Source: Gliomastix tumulicola (lineage: Eukaryota; Ascomycota; Sordariomycetes; Hypocreales; Bionectriaceae). Taken from it: a DNA stretch of 64,000 nt. Position numbers and translations under genes: made by a program. The notes below the pieces were generated by a model that was given only the letters and a program-made list of their open reading frames with translations, was not told the origin of the DNA and made no database searches. Positions 40,025-50,745 of this stretch are shown one piece after another (within the stretch, counting starts at the first letter, position 1; every line of letters begins with the position of its first letter). Location: contig BCHX01000008.1 of NCBI GenBank assembly GCA_001599755.1, positions 124,001 through 188,000 of the forward strand. The letters are read 5' to 3'.

Positions 40025-40477
40025 TAGGCTATAAAGATATACTAAATAATATTAAAAGATAGAGGAACTAAGACTAATAGGTTTATAGTAACTCTTAATA
40101 AGTAATTAAACTTACTTAAGATACCCTAAGGTTAACCCCCTAGGGATATATAATTTATATATCCCCTAGCTATTATATAAATAATAAAACTTTAATATAT
40201 AAGATTATAGGCTCTTCCTTATAGAGGATTATAGTAACTCCTATATTATAAGTAGAGCTTTAATATTTTAATATTAAATAAGTAGGTTTAATTATATAAT
40301 ATAAAAAGTCTAATTATATAATATAGCTTATATAAGCTACTAGTATTATAGTATTTTATACTATAGACCTATTATTCTATAGGCTAAGACACTAGAAATA
40401 GCTTAGCCTAGCCCTATAACACTTAAGCCCCTATAATTATAATAGCTAGGCCTTTATAAAATAGTATTATAGTAGCC

Positions 40478-40945
40478 TATTATAACCCAACTAACATAGT
40501 TATAGGGTTATAGGCTATATGGGTCACATAGGCAGATATAGATAGAGGGATATTCTATTCTAATAAAAAGAACTTACCCTATACCTATAGTTTATAAGGA
40601 ATAAGTAAACCACTAAGTGAATTAAAGTATAAACCACTTAGTAAACTATATAGTAAACTAAGAGTATCACTTAGTATATATACTATAGTTATTATTTAGT
40701 AGATTAAATAGCTTACTAGCTATTAATAAAGCACTTTACTTAGATATACCCTTTACTAATAAATATATTAAGCTAGAGTATCTTTTACTAATATTAGTTC
40801 CTCTTAGCTTTACTAATACTTATAACTTATTAGCTATAACTACTACCTTACTTAGTTAAGATATCCTAGAGTTCTAAGAATATAAAGTATTATTTAAACC
40901 CTAATTTAACTACCCTATACTAAATAAATTACCCTATTTATTATA
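40478..40945 (+). repeat. gypsy-2 5' LTR (468 bp)
   Basis: It starts TATTATAACCCAACTAACAT (TG to TA) and ends ATTTATTATA where the 3' LTR has GTTCGTCACA. The two LTRs have equal length and differ mainly by C/T and G/A. The 5' end keeps an un-RIPed stretch, GGGTCACATAGGCAG, near 40525. Confidence 0.93.
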
Positions 40946-41199
40946 TATTAATAGCTCTTATTTAAACTCTATTATATTAAAGATTAAGTAATATAAAGAT
41001 ACTATATTTACTACTAGAAATTCTAATACTAGTAAGTCACTTACTATTCCTAGTATTAACCCTAAGTAAGTGGATACCCCTATAGTTACTTTACCTACTA
41101 ATAATAATAGTAATAATTCTAATAATAAAGAAACTAAGTAACTTTACTAAGATCTTTAGACACTTTAATAGTAAAGTAATAATAATATATACCTATTTA

Positions 41200-42480
41200 G
41201 TAACTTACTTTATATACTCTAGGAGTAGCTTAAAGCTACTAATAAGTAGAAGAAGTATAAATTTTAGACTCTATATAAGTACTTTAAATAAATTCTTAGT
41301 AAACTCTAGAATAAAGTGAATTATAATACTAAATAATACTAATTATAACTTAAAGAAGTATATAGTACTATATATATTACCTAAGGAAGTAAGGAGACTA
41401 AAGAGATCCTTAAACCTATAGCTCTAGAGTTATATAATAGAAGCCCTAAGGAACTTTACTCCTTTATTACTAAGCTAAAGATATACTTTAAATACTACCC
41501 TATATTATTTACTAGTAATACTTATAAGGTTAAGTTTATACTTAGCCACCTTAAGGGGAAGCTATTATAATAATTTTAACTTTAAATAAATAAGTATATT
41601 AAAGACTAAGTTAATAATATTATACTTAAACTATATAGAAGTTTTAATATATTTAAGTATATATTTACTTAACTTTATAGTACTATTAATAAAGAAGAAA
41701 AAGCTTACTAGAAGTTAAACTAGTTATAATAAACTAAAGCTACCTTAAATTATATTATTAAAGGATAAATTCTTATAATATATTTTAACTAGGATAATTC
41801 TTACTTTATTAGTATTATATATAATAAACTTAAGGATAAGGTTAAAGATAAACTTACTTATAAATAATAACTTCTAATAAACTTTAATAAATAGGTTAAG
41901 CTAGTTATTAAGATTAATAATTAATAGTACACCTAATATATAAAGAGAAAGTAAAGTAGTTACTAGGAATACTATACTCCACTATATAGACTTAACTAGG
42001 GTTATCCTAGATAATAATAATATAACTAGGGTAACTAAAATCTTAATAACTAGAAGTAGAACCTAAATAGTACTATATTTAGGGCTACTATAGGAGTTAA
42101 TCCTATAGAATTAAATATACTATAATAGAAGATAAATAATAATTAAGGGTATTAACCTATCACCTACTATAACTATAGTAAGTAAGGGTATAAGGTAAAT
42201 ATTTACTACTCACTAAAGTAAGATTAAGCCCTATAAATATAAAAGTAGATTAAATAGAAAGTAAAAAAGAAGTTTAATACTATAAGAGAAATATTAAAGA
42301 ATAAAGTATATAAATTAGCCTTATAGAAAGTATACTAAGAAGATAATTACTATATTTATATATTAAATAAACTTAATACTTAACTAAGGAGGTTTAATAT
42401 AATATAATATAACTTAGGTAATATAGCCTACCTTAAGAATAATAACCCCTATAATAGAAGTATATATAATATAAAGGAAT
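41200..42480 (+). pseudogene. gypsy-2 Gag, RIP-degraded, with CCHC zinc knuckle
   Basis: The C-terminal landmark is a CCHC-type knuckle at about 42164-42205. The frame reads Y-Y-N-Y-S-K-x-G-Y-K-V-N, where the family has C-x2-C-x4-H-x4-C; TGC and CAC codons have become TAC and TAT. Gag coats the genomic RNA in virus-like particles and the knuckle binds nucleic acid. Upstream, a plus-strand helical frame near 41200-41900 fits the Gag core by position. There is no ATG, and stops are frequent. Confidence 0.62.
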
Positions 42481-43439
42481 TTAATAAAGGAGAGCTAGCT
42501 AATTAAAAACTAAGATTAAATAGTAATAAAATTAGCTTATTCTCTAATAAGCACTAAAAGTTCCTTTAATTCCCTATAGAAATACTATATAATACCTACC
42601 TTTAAGGAGTTATAAACCTATAAGTTAAGGAAGGAGATTACTTACTTCTTAAACTAAAGTACTAATTATATAACTAGATTTTATAGATCTTATACTATAT
42701 ATATACCTATAAGGAATATATAGAATAGAAGGCTACTAATAGGATATACCCTATATATAATAAACCTAACCCTATTATTAAACCTTACTAGGTATATAAA
42801 ATAAAAGCCTATAAGATATAATAAATCTAATATAAAGAAGTAATAATTTAGTTTATAGAATCTAAAAGCTATTAGGACTTTAGTACTCTTAATAATTACT
42901 AGGATAAGTACTATAAGGTCTACTAATAATAGAAGGTTAATAAATAATATAAATAGTAAAAGTAGAAAGTAGAATAATATATATAAAGATTTATATACTA
43001 ATAATAATATAATAAGAAGTAATATTAGAAATAATAATAGTAAAAGAAAAAACTACTAGTAAAGGAATCTATAAGGAAAACTACTATTATAAATATCTTT
43101 AGTAAGTGCTACCCTTATAAAGAATATAAATTAAATAAAAACCCTATTAGTATTTATAGGGATTTATACTATATAAAGAACTAAGGGTTTAACTTTAATA
43201 CTAAGCTTAGAGGGACCCTAGATAACTTTATTTAATACTAATATATTATAAGGAACTACTATAATAGATGTAAATAATACCTTATATAAGGAGAGGTATA
43301 CTATACTATTAATAATATTTCTATTTACTACTAGAATAATAATTAAGTAAAAAACTAAATATATTAAATATAATATAGACTATAAATTAATAAACCCCTT
43401 AAATAAACCTAAGAGCTTTATAAGGTAAATAAAAAAACC

Positions 43440-43800
43440 TAAAGAGATTAATAAGTATTACTTTAGAAGTTTAAATATAGAGATAAAGCTTTAAGGTACT
43501 ATTAAATAGTAAAGCTACCTATAATATTATTTCACCTAAGTTAATATACCTATATTAGCTACTATAATATAAGAAGGAGAAGCTTAAGACACTTAATACC
43601 TTACTTAAGCTTAAATATAGAAAACTAGAGCTAGTAGTAAATAAGGAGACTAATTACCTCCCTTACACTATAGCTAGCTAAGAGATACCTATTTAGTTTA
43701 ATATCTTTAACTTAAATAAAGAAGATATAGTACTAGAATTTAAATAATTATAGATAAATAACCCTATAGTTAACTAGAGTAATAGCTATCTAGTGTAATG
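43440..43800 (+). pseudogene. gypsy-2 protease region, RIP-degraded
   Basis: Near 43725-43790 the frame reads 'V-L-E-F-x-x-L-x-I-N-N-P-I-V-N-x-S'. It matches the conserved end of Ty3/Gypsy aspartic proteases (family: D-x-I-L-G-x-x-W-L-x-x-x-N-P-x-I-x-W). The Trp positions are stops, as TGG becomes TAG or TAA under RIP. The active-site DTGA motif upstream could not be fixed. It lies between Gag and RT as expected. Confidence 0.6.
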
Positions 43801-44269
43801 AGATATATTAAAGCTTCTAGATTAATAATATTTAGAGAAGATAAAATTTTATAATAGACCTACCTAGGTAGTAGACCTTAATAGGAGGACTAGAAGAGTA
43901 CTTAATAAATAGGAATAAGATATAGTAATAACCTAGATAGTAATATACCTTAATTATAAACTTACTCTATAATAAGAATAATAAATTAAAAAGTAAGTAT
44001 TTAATTAAATATAGTACTACTTCTAAGGTATAAAGCTATATATAGAAAAAAAGCTATAGAAAAAATAAGAAGCCCTTATAAATAAAATAAAATATATTCC
44101 ACTATAGTATTATATTTATAAAAAGCTATTTATAAATAAACTTAAGATAGAACTCCTAGAATATATAGAATAAGACTATAAGATTAAGATTATAGATAGT
44201 AAGAACCCTTTATTTAGTAAGATATACCTATTTAACTAGCTATAATTTAAGACTCTAAGAGAGTACCTT

Positions 44270-44830
44270 AATAAAATACTATAAAAAGGATATATTTAAT
44301 ATTTAATATTATTAGTAGGCTACCCTATTATATTTATACTAAAGAAAAATAGAAAGCTTAAGTTATATATTAACTATTAACTACTAAATACTATTATAAA
44401 GAAAAATAAAATACTACTACTACTTATAAATAAGCTTAAGGATAAGCTCACTAGTAGTAATATCTTTACTATACTTAACCTTAAGGGAGTATATAACCTT
44501 ATTTAAATTAAGGAAGAAGATAAATAAAAGATAATATTTTACACTAAATTTAGACTTTTTAAGTACTTAATTATACCTTTTAGGCTTACTAATACCCTAG
44601 CTATATTTTAAAGAATAATTAATAATATACTATAAGAATACCTTAATATATTTATAGTTATATACCTTAATAATATTCTTATTTACTCTATAAATAAGTA
44701 ATAATATAAGGAATATATCTATAAGGTCCTTATAAAGCTATAAGAGGTAAACCTACTTATTAACCTAGAAAAAAGTAATTTCTATATAAAGGAAGTGGAA
44801 TTTCTTAAATATATTATCTAACTAGGTGAA
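44270..44830 (+). pseudogene. gypsy-2 reverse transcriptase, RIP-degraded
   Basis: The frame is nearly continuous through RIP stops. It shows 'G-Y-P-I-I-F-I-L-K-K' and 'L-K-L-Y-I-N-Y-x-L-L-N-T' at about 44310-44390 (family: VDYRxLN), then 'N-L-K-G-V-Y-N-L-I' near 44480 (family: LDLxxAYxxI). 'F-R-L-F-K-Y-L-I-I-P-F-R-L-T-N-T' follows near 44545-44600 (family: YxVMPFGLTNAP), then 'V-I-Y-L-N-N-I-L-I-Y-S' near 44655-44690 (family: YLDDILIYS). Both active-site Asp have become Asn. In-frame stops sit at former Gln, Arg and Trp codons. Confidence 0.88.
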
Positions 44831-45039
44831 ATTACTATAAAATTAGTAAAAGTAGCTATAATTAAAGAATAGGTGTAGCCTAAGTCTATTAAAGAAATTT
44901 AAGTATTTATTAGTTTTATAAATTACTACTAATACTTTATTAAGGACTTTAGTAAAATTATAAACCTACTTATAGAAGTTACTAAGAAGAATTAGAAGTT
45001 TAGGTGGATACTAATATACTAGTAAGTATTTAATAAGAT

Positions 45040-45480
45040 TAAGAACTATATTATATTAGAACCTATACTTATTATATTTAATTCTAAGAAACCTATTAAA
45101 CTAGAAATAAATACTTCTAATTTTATAGTTATAGGATAAATAGGATAATAAGATAACTAAGGTAAAATTAAACCTATTATATTCTTCTTATAAAAGTTAC
45201 ATAGAGTAAAGCTAAACTACCCTATCTATAATAAGGAATTTTTAGTAATTATATTATACTTTAAGGAGTATTAATACTATCTACTAAAAAGTAAATATAA
45301 AGTAATAGTATATACTAATTATAAGAATATTATATACTTTATAATAATATAGGAACTTAATAGTTAATAACTTCACTATATAGAAATAATAGTTAAGTTT
45401 AACTATAAGATTATCTATAGAAAAGGATTAAAGAATAAAAGAGCTAATACACTAAGTTAAAAACTAAAGTATAATATAAA
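45040..45480 (+). pseudogene. gypsy-2 RNase H, RIP-degraded
   Basis: It follows RT directly. 'L-N-Y-P-I-Y-N-K-E-F-L-V-I-I-L-Y-F' near 45205-45265 matches the Ty3/Gypsy RNase H block containing the catalytic Glu (family: NYxxxDKELLAIVxAF). 'K-V-I-V-Y-T-N-Y-K-N-I' near 45300-45335 matches the 'VxTDHxNL' block, with Asp and His altered by RIP. The end near 45420-45470 shows 'K-N-K-R-A-N-T-L-S' (family: NxxADxLSR). This domain removed the RNA strand during reverse transcription. Confidence 0.82.
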
Positions 45481-45859
45481 ATATATTATTATAAAAGGAT
45501 AAATCTTTAAGTAAATAAATAATAGTAAGGTCTAATAAATCTAGCTTAATATAATTAGAAAAGGTAAGTAGGTTAATACTACCTATATACTACTAACTAG
45601 AAATAATAATAAACCTAGTATTTATATTAATAAAAGTAATAAGGAATAGCTATAAATAATACCTACTAGTACCCTTAATATAATTAAAGTATAGGTGAAA
45701 TAATATAAAAATAAAAAATTACTTAAGGATATCTTATAGGATAATAGCTATATAGTTTATTTACCCTTAGTATTAGATAATAGTCTCCTAGGAGTATAAG
45801 AAATATAGAGTAAAGTAGAAAACTATATATAGGTATCTATAGAGCTATAAAAATAACTT

Positions 45860-46560
45860 ATTAAGGAAGTCTATAAGAACCCTATAGTAGAATACCCTAG
45901 GATCTAGAGGACCCTTAAATAAATTAAATAAAGCTATAATTAGGAAGGAATTAATAAAAATATAAAAGGAATTATAAGATAATATTAGGAATATTACCTT
46001 ATTAAGCTAGTATAATATAAACCCTATAGAGAACTATAACTACTATTAGTCCTAATAAGACTATAGACCTCTATTATATAGGATTATATTATAAAGCTAC
46101 TATACTTCTCTAAACTAAATAATAATAAGAAGTATAATAATATATTTATTATTATAAATTACTTTATAAAGTATACTTACTTTATTTTATACTAGGAAGA
46201 AAGTAATATAGAAGTATTAATATATTAATTTATTAAGATAATAATAAGTTAATATAAGCTACTAGATAAGATTATTTTTAATAGAGGAATAATATTTATA
46301 TTTAAGTTTTAGTAAAGCTTAATAAAAAGACTTAGAGTTAACTATAAGCTTAGTATAGTAAGATAACTATAAATAAATAAATAAATAGAGAGACTTAACT
46401 AAATACTTAAGTAGTACCTATAGTATTATATTAACTATAACTAAGATAACTAGGTTAAATATCTACTAATAGCCTAGTTTATATATAATTTAATATAATA
46501 GGAGTTCACTAAGGTTTTACTATTTAAAGCTAACTTTAAATATAAACTATTATAGTGAAA
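45860..46560 (+). pseudogene. gypsy-2 integrase, RIP-degraded
   Basis: The DDE core is readable through stops. The first-Asp block lies near 46050-46075. 'F-I-K-Y-T-Y-F-I' lies near 46160-46190 (family: DRxTKxAxFIP). 'K-I-I-F-N-R-G' near 46266-46287 has the second Asp changed to Asn (family: ISDRG). 'N-K-x-I-E-R-L-N' near 46375-46398 holds the catalytic Glu (family: DGQTERxNQ), and the 'W-x-x-x-L-P-x-A-x-x-x-Y-N' block follows near 46445-46490. The His-Cys zinc domain should lie before 46040 but could not be confirmed. Order after RNase H is normal for Ty3/Gypsy. Confidence 0.85.
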
Positions 46561-46959
46561 GTAGCCTAGGGAAGGGCTACTTATAAGGAAAGCTATCCTT
46601 ATAGTATAAGAACTACTTAACTTATATAATAAAATATAATAATAACTTAAGCTTATATAAGAATATATAGTAAAATACTATAATTAAGGAAGATTAAAGG
46701 GATTAACCTTTAAAGAGGGAGAGATAGTTTACTTACTTTAATAAGGAATTATAATAATATAACTAAGTAATAAATTAAACTATAAAAAACTTAAACCCTT
46801 TAAAATTAAGAAGAAAATTTTAATAGTTAATTATTAACTCTTACTACCTATAAGTATATAGCTATACTTAATTTTTTATATTTTACTTTTAGAACTAGTA
46901 CTAGAAAGCACTTAAATTAATAAACTATATCTATATATTAAAGTGTATAATAAAGTATT

Positions 46960-47115
46960 TAAAGTAGAAGTAATTTTAAATAAATAAAAAATTAATAATA
47001 AAAATAAATATAAAGTTAAATAGAAAGAATATAAAAATAAATATAATACCTAGGAACTAGTTAAGAACCTAAAGGGTACTTAATATTTACTAAAGGTATA
47101 TTACTAAAGTTACTC
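46960..47115 (+). pseudogene. gypsy-2 chromodomain, RIP-degraded
   Basis: The frame reads 'E-V-I-L-N-K', then 'Y-K-V-K-x-K-E-Y' and 'Y-N-T-x-E-L-V-K-N-L', matching chromodomains of the form I-L-x-x-R ... Y-L-V-K-W-K-G-Y ... T-W-E-P-x-x-N-L. Both Trp of the methyl-lysine cage are now stops (TGG to TAG), the classic RIP outcome. This places the element in the chromovirus group, whose chromodomains read histone H3 methyl marks. Confidence 0.85.
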
Positions 47116-47119
47116 TAAG

Positions 47120-47450
47120 TAATATTACCTAATAACCTAGCTAGTAAGGTATTACTAAAAGAAATAGCTAACTAGTTAATTACCTTTATAGAATAAGTCT
47201 ACTATATTTAAGCTAAGGCTTTTTACTCCTACTATTATATTTACTCTAGCTCCTCCTTTTAGGCCTCCTCTTCTACCTCTTTTTACTCCTCCTCTTTTAA
47301 CTTATTTATTAAGAATAAATTCTTTTTTACTATTTCTATACCCTTTATATAAAATAACCTCTACTACTTATATAAGTAACTAATCTATACTATAGTTTTA
47401 ATAAGTAATACCTTAGTATTTTCCTCTTTATACTTTAAGTACCCTAGCTT
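47120..47450 (-). pseudogene. candidate antisense ORF of gypsy-2 (coiled-coil-like), RIP-degraded
   Basis: On the strand opposite to pol, between the chromodomain and the 3' LTR, a frame of about 105 codons runs with stops only at TAA or TAG that can derive from CAA, CAG, CGA or TGG. It reads in part 'K-Y-K-E-E-N-T-K-V-L-L-I-K-T' followed by a charged stretch 'N-K-L-K-E-E-E' and 'E-E-E-A'. Implied Gln runs follow, all typical of a coiled coil. The same frame, with mostly conservative changes, is found in the second copy at 62845-63190. The sense strand here is also open (Pro/Leu-rich), so composition alone does not decide. No start codon is visible. Confidence 0.45.
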
Positions 47451-47838
47451 AGACTAAATTTAGTCTACTATAATAATTAATATTAGCTTAAAAAAGAATA
47501 AAAAGGAAAAATACTTATAAGATACTATTAAAATATAAGAATAATTATATAAATAGCCTAGGAGAAAGTATAAGTAATATTAATTAATACCCTAAAGGAT
47601 AAAATAATCTAATAACCCTTTCTTAATATAATAATTATAAAGGAAGGCTTTAAAACCCTTAGTAGTAATATATAAAGAGGTAGTAATATAATAATCTTTA
47701 AAGCTCTACTACTTAGATAATTTTATAATATAACCTAATATCTTATTAGTAGAAAATATAAGAAATATAGACTAAGGGAATAAGGACTTATAGGTAAGTA
47801 TTATACTACTTAAGTAGATCTTAAGATAAAGACCTTTA

Positions 47839-47849
47839 GAGGGGAGAAA
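47839..47849 (+). other. gypsy-2 polypurine tract
   Basis: The purine run GAGGGGAGAAA ends a few bases before the 3' LTR start at 47853, the standard position of the plus-strand primer. The minus-strand copy has the matching pyrimidine run TTTCTCCCCTTT at 62443-62454. Confidence 0.75.
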
Positions 47850-47852
47850 TTA

Positions 47853-48320
47853 TATTATAACCTAACTAATATAATTATAGGGTTATAAGCTATATAGGTT
47901 ATATAGGTAGATATAAATAGAGGAATATTCTATTCTAATAAAAAGAACTTACCCTATACTTATAGTTTATAAAGAATAAGTAAACTACTAAGTAAACTAG
48001 AGTATAAACTACTTAATAAACTATATAGTAAACTAAGAGTATTACTTAGTATATATACTATAGTTATTATCTAGTAAATTAAATAGCTTACTAGCTATTA
48101 ATAAAGCACTTTACTTAAATATACCCTTTACTAATAAGTATATTAAGCTAGAGTATCCTTTACTAATATTAGTTCCTCTTAGCCTTATTAATACTTATAA
48201 CTTATTAGCTATAACTACCACCTTACTTAGTTAAGATATCCTAGAGTTCTAAGAATATAAAGTATTATTTAAACCCTAATCCAACTACCCTACACTAAAT
48301 AGATCACCCCGTTCGTCACA
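47853..48320 (+). repeat. gypsy-2 3' LTR (468 bp)
   Basis: Its right end keeps the un-RIPed sequence GATCACCCCGTTCGTCACA, followed by the TAGCC target duplication. The left half is more RIPed than that of the 5' LTR, so each LTR preserves a different part of the ancestral sequence. Confidence 0.93.
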
Positions 48321-48485
48321 TAGCCACCTTACCTTATAATAATAGCTTAACCTTATAGAGGTTAACTTTATAGAGGTAGAGGTAATAAAGGCTACCTACC
48401 TTAATTAAAGCTACACTAATTAAGGTAGCTAGATTAAGGTAGTCTAGGTAAATAGAGGCTGCTAGAAGAGGCTAGGCCTAGGTAG

Positions 48486-48958
48486 TGAGAAGGGGGAATA
48501 TTAGTCTACTATGCCTAGGTGATTTTATCTATCTTAATAAAATACACTATAGCTTAACTTCACTAAAATAGGTTTATTTTAGATAAAATTTAGTATATAG
48601 ATAGAGAAAGATTAAATCTAGTAGTATATAAAATCTTAAGATTATATCTCTAAAAATAAGTAAGAAAATTAATTAAAATAGAGTAAAAAGGTACTTAAAA
48701 AAGATATAGTAATATCTTAGCTAGTAAAGGGCCTATAAGAATAAGGTCTTAATAATAATAAAGAGATTTTAATAATTACATATAGTTAAAAGAGTATATT
48801 ATTATTATAGCTAGATCTTAAGATATTATAAAGTATTTTATATAGGTCTATAAAAACTATCTAGCTCTTAGGTTCTTCTAAGCCTAGGCCTAGAAGTACT
48901 AAATTCTTCTAAGTCTAATAATAGTATTATTTATTAAGTTAAGTGTGCCCGCTTTATA
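48486..48958 (+). mobile_element. probable solo LTR (473 bp) in MITE A6
   Basis: This segment interrupts the family-A core between GGCCTAG and CTAATTAG. It begins TGAGAAGGGGGAAT and ends GCCCGCTTTATA (CA to TA), with GTAG duplicated on both sides (48482-48485 and 48959-48962). A TG...CA-type end pair, no inverted repeat and a 4-bp duplication fit a solo LTR. The GC-rich edges are kept while the middle is RIPed. No second copy was seen in the window. Confidence 0.6.
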
Positions 48959-49077
48959 GTAGTCTAATTAGCTAAGGCCTAGAGATATAGAGAGGTATTA
49001 AGAGCCCCTCTACTTAGTGCTTTATATATACTATTATTATATAAATAGATATTTTATATTATATAATTAGACCTACT

Positions 49078-50296
49078 TAGGAAAATATACCTTATAGCTA
49101 GTATTTTAAGCTAAGATATATAAATAGGGAGCTATATTAAAAGTAGCTAGAGTAAAAATATAAGTAGTATTTACCCCCTTATAATAATAAAGCTCCTAAG
49201 TATATACCTCTTACTTAAGGGCTTAAGGGTTATTATAATAGTTTAATACTTATAAAGTTAAATAAATAATATAATAAATACTTACTTATTAATAAGTAAA
49301 TAAATAATTAAAAGCTATTTTTAAATCTTATTTAAGAAGTTAATAATTAATTAATAAAAAAAAGAAAAAGATAATTTATTTAAACTAAAAGAATTTCTTA
49401 ATATATTTCTAAGAATAATTAAAAAGTAAGAGTAAAGACCTTAGTTACTTTATTTATAAAATAGTTATACTTCTTAATAAGGGAACTATAGTAAGTATAA
49501 TTTAAGGAGAAGATTATATAATTTAAGAATTAATTAATAAAATATAAAAAAAATAATAAAAAAAATACTATATTATTAAAATTATAAATATAAAAATAAG
49601 GAGGTTAATATAAACCCTCCTTAGAAGTTTATATATAAAAGTATATTATATATTAATAATAAATAGTAAAATAACTAAGGAAAAGTTAATTAATAAAAAC
49701 CTAAGAAGAGGTAAGGGGTCTTATAAGATTTATTAACCTATAGTAGGTATAATATAATAAGTACTTATATATACTATAATAGTAGAATTTAATAATTTAA
49801 TAATAATATTATTATTAATATTAAAGTTATTATCTTTAATATTAAATATAATAAAAGATTATAAAAAAGAAGAAAGAGGAAAATATTAAAAAAAAAGGTA
49901 AAATAAAGAGTTTAAAATATAAAGTAAAAAAAGAAAAAGAGAAGCTATATAAAGAGAAAAGAGGTAATAATATAAGTAAAATTTTAAATAAATTTATATA
50001 ATTATAAAATTATATAAATATATAAATAAAAAAACCTTAAATAAATTTAAATATAAGGTATATTAATAAGTAAAGAGTAACTTATTATATATAAATTAAG
50101 GGACTTTATTAAATTAATAAAATTATAAAATAAAAAATATTAAGCTTAAGAAAACTTAATAAATCCTTAGGTATAAAAGAAGCTTAAAAGAAGAATTAGT
50201 TAAAGGGAGATAATAATAAATATTATAATATATAATAACTTTATCTTTATAAAGTATATTTATAGTATAACTTACTCTTATATAAGACCCTTAATA
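49078..50296 (+). mobile_element. 3' fragment of an LTR element, RIP-degraded
   Basis: DNA to the right of A6 unrelated to D. Purine-rich segments at 49860-49970 (AAAGAGAAAAGAGG at its end) could include a polypurine tract. The last 235 bp or so match the reverse complement of 57305-57535, an LTR-like sequence. Both end in CTTAATA, as gypsy-1's LTR does. A short GGAGG/CCTCC hairpin lies near 49600-49622. No protein domain was identified. Confidence 0.42.
50060..50296 (+). repeat. LTR-like repeat, inverted partner of 57305-57535
   Basis: Shared blocks include ATTAATAAAATTATAAAAT, TAATAAATCC and TATAGTATAACTTACTCTTA, the last also shared by the partner. Homology stops at 50296. The orientation is opposite to the partner, so the two do not form one element's LTR pair. 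Confidence 0.65.
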
Positions 50297-50708
50297 TTAA
50301 TAATAATTATTTTAAGTCTTTATTAAACCTTTATTTTTACTTTTATTATATAATTACTTATTATTTTTATTTTTATTTTTATTTTTATTTTAATTATTTT
50401 TATCTTCTTTAAAGAATAAATAACTTTTCTTTAATTATTTAATTTAAATCTTTTTTAAAGAATATTTACTTCTTTAAGTTCTTTTACTTTAATTATTATA
50501 ATATTTATAACTTTACCTTATAGTCTTTACTCTTCTCTTAATTTAATTATAATAAATAAAAATACTAATAAAGTAAATTTTATTACTTTTAATAGAGATA
50601 TTAATAATAATATAAATAAAGCTTCTTAATAAATAGTAAACCTCCTTAGATTTCTTTAAATTTTATTATTTTTTTAAGTTTATTTTATAATTTATATAAA
50701 AATTAAAA

Positions 50709-50709
<1 letters not shown>

Positions 50710-50745
<36 letters not shown>
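50710..50745. repeat. (ATT)12 microsatellite
   Basis: Twelve perfect ATT units in gypsy-3 DNA. The low-complexity substrate left by RIP probably favoured slippage. Confidence 0.95.

Larger units (their letters stand above)
35378..40280 (+). mobile_element. DNA transposon D, copy D3 (5' part, truncated)
   Basis: It starts with TACCTTAGTAGAAATCCCTA, the same terminus as the 5' end of D2, and runs collinear with the D2 minus strand to about D2 position 25400. It then stops at MITE A6. The sequence beyond A6 (from 49078) is not D, and A6 lacks a matching TSD. D3 was therefore probably cut at A6 by recombination between MITEs. MITEs A4 and A5 are inserted. The region overlapping D1 (39750-40280 against 1-530) is highly similar in the same direction. 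Confidence 0.75.
40478..48320 (+). mobile_element. Ty3/Gypsy chromovirus gypsy-2, complete but RIP-killed
   Basis: The element is 7843 bp with two 468-bp LTRs and a perfect 5-bp TSD TAGCC (40473-40477 and 48321-48325), inserted in MITE A6. The 3' LTR ends in intact CA. Plus-strand order is Gag with CCHC knuckle, protease, RT, RNase H, integrase, chromodomain, polypurine tract, 3' LTR: the chromovirus layout. The chromodomain is expected to have steered integration to heterochromatin. More CA and TG survive here than in gypsy-1 (for example GTCACTTACT near 41035), which suggests a younger or less-RIPed copy. A second copy starts at 61972 on the minus strand. Confidence 0.93.
40281..49077 (+). 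mobile_element. MITE family A, copy A6 (RIPed, with gypsy-2 and a solo LTR inside)
   Basis: The MITE parts are 40281-40477, 48321-48485 and 48959-49077; together they rebuild a family-A element of about 480 bp. Gypsy-2 is inserted at the TAGCC in the core and a probable solo LTR near the right end. The flanking 10-mers ATATTAAATA and TAGGAAAATA match only 5 of 10. The DNA changes from D3 on the left to unrelated sequence on the right, so the copy looks like a recombination product. Confidence 0.85.

Noticed and set aside
40271..49087. 10-bp TSD around A6
   Set aside because: ATATTAAATA and TAGGAAAATA match at only 5 of 10 positions, no better than expected in AT-rich DNA, and the flanking DNA differs on the two sides.
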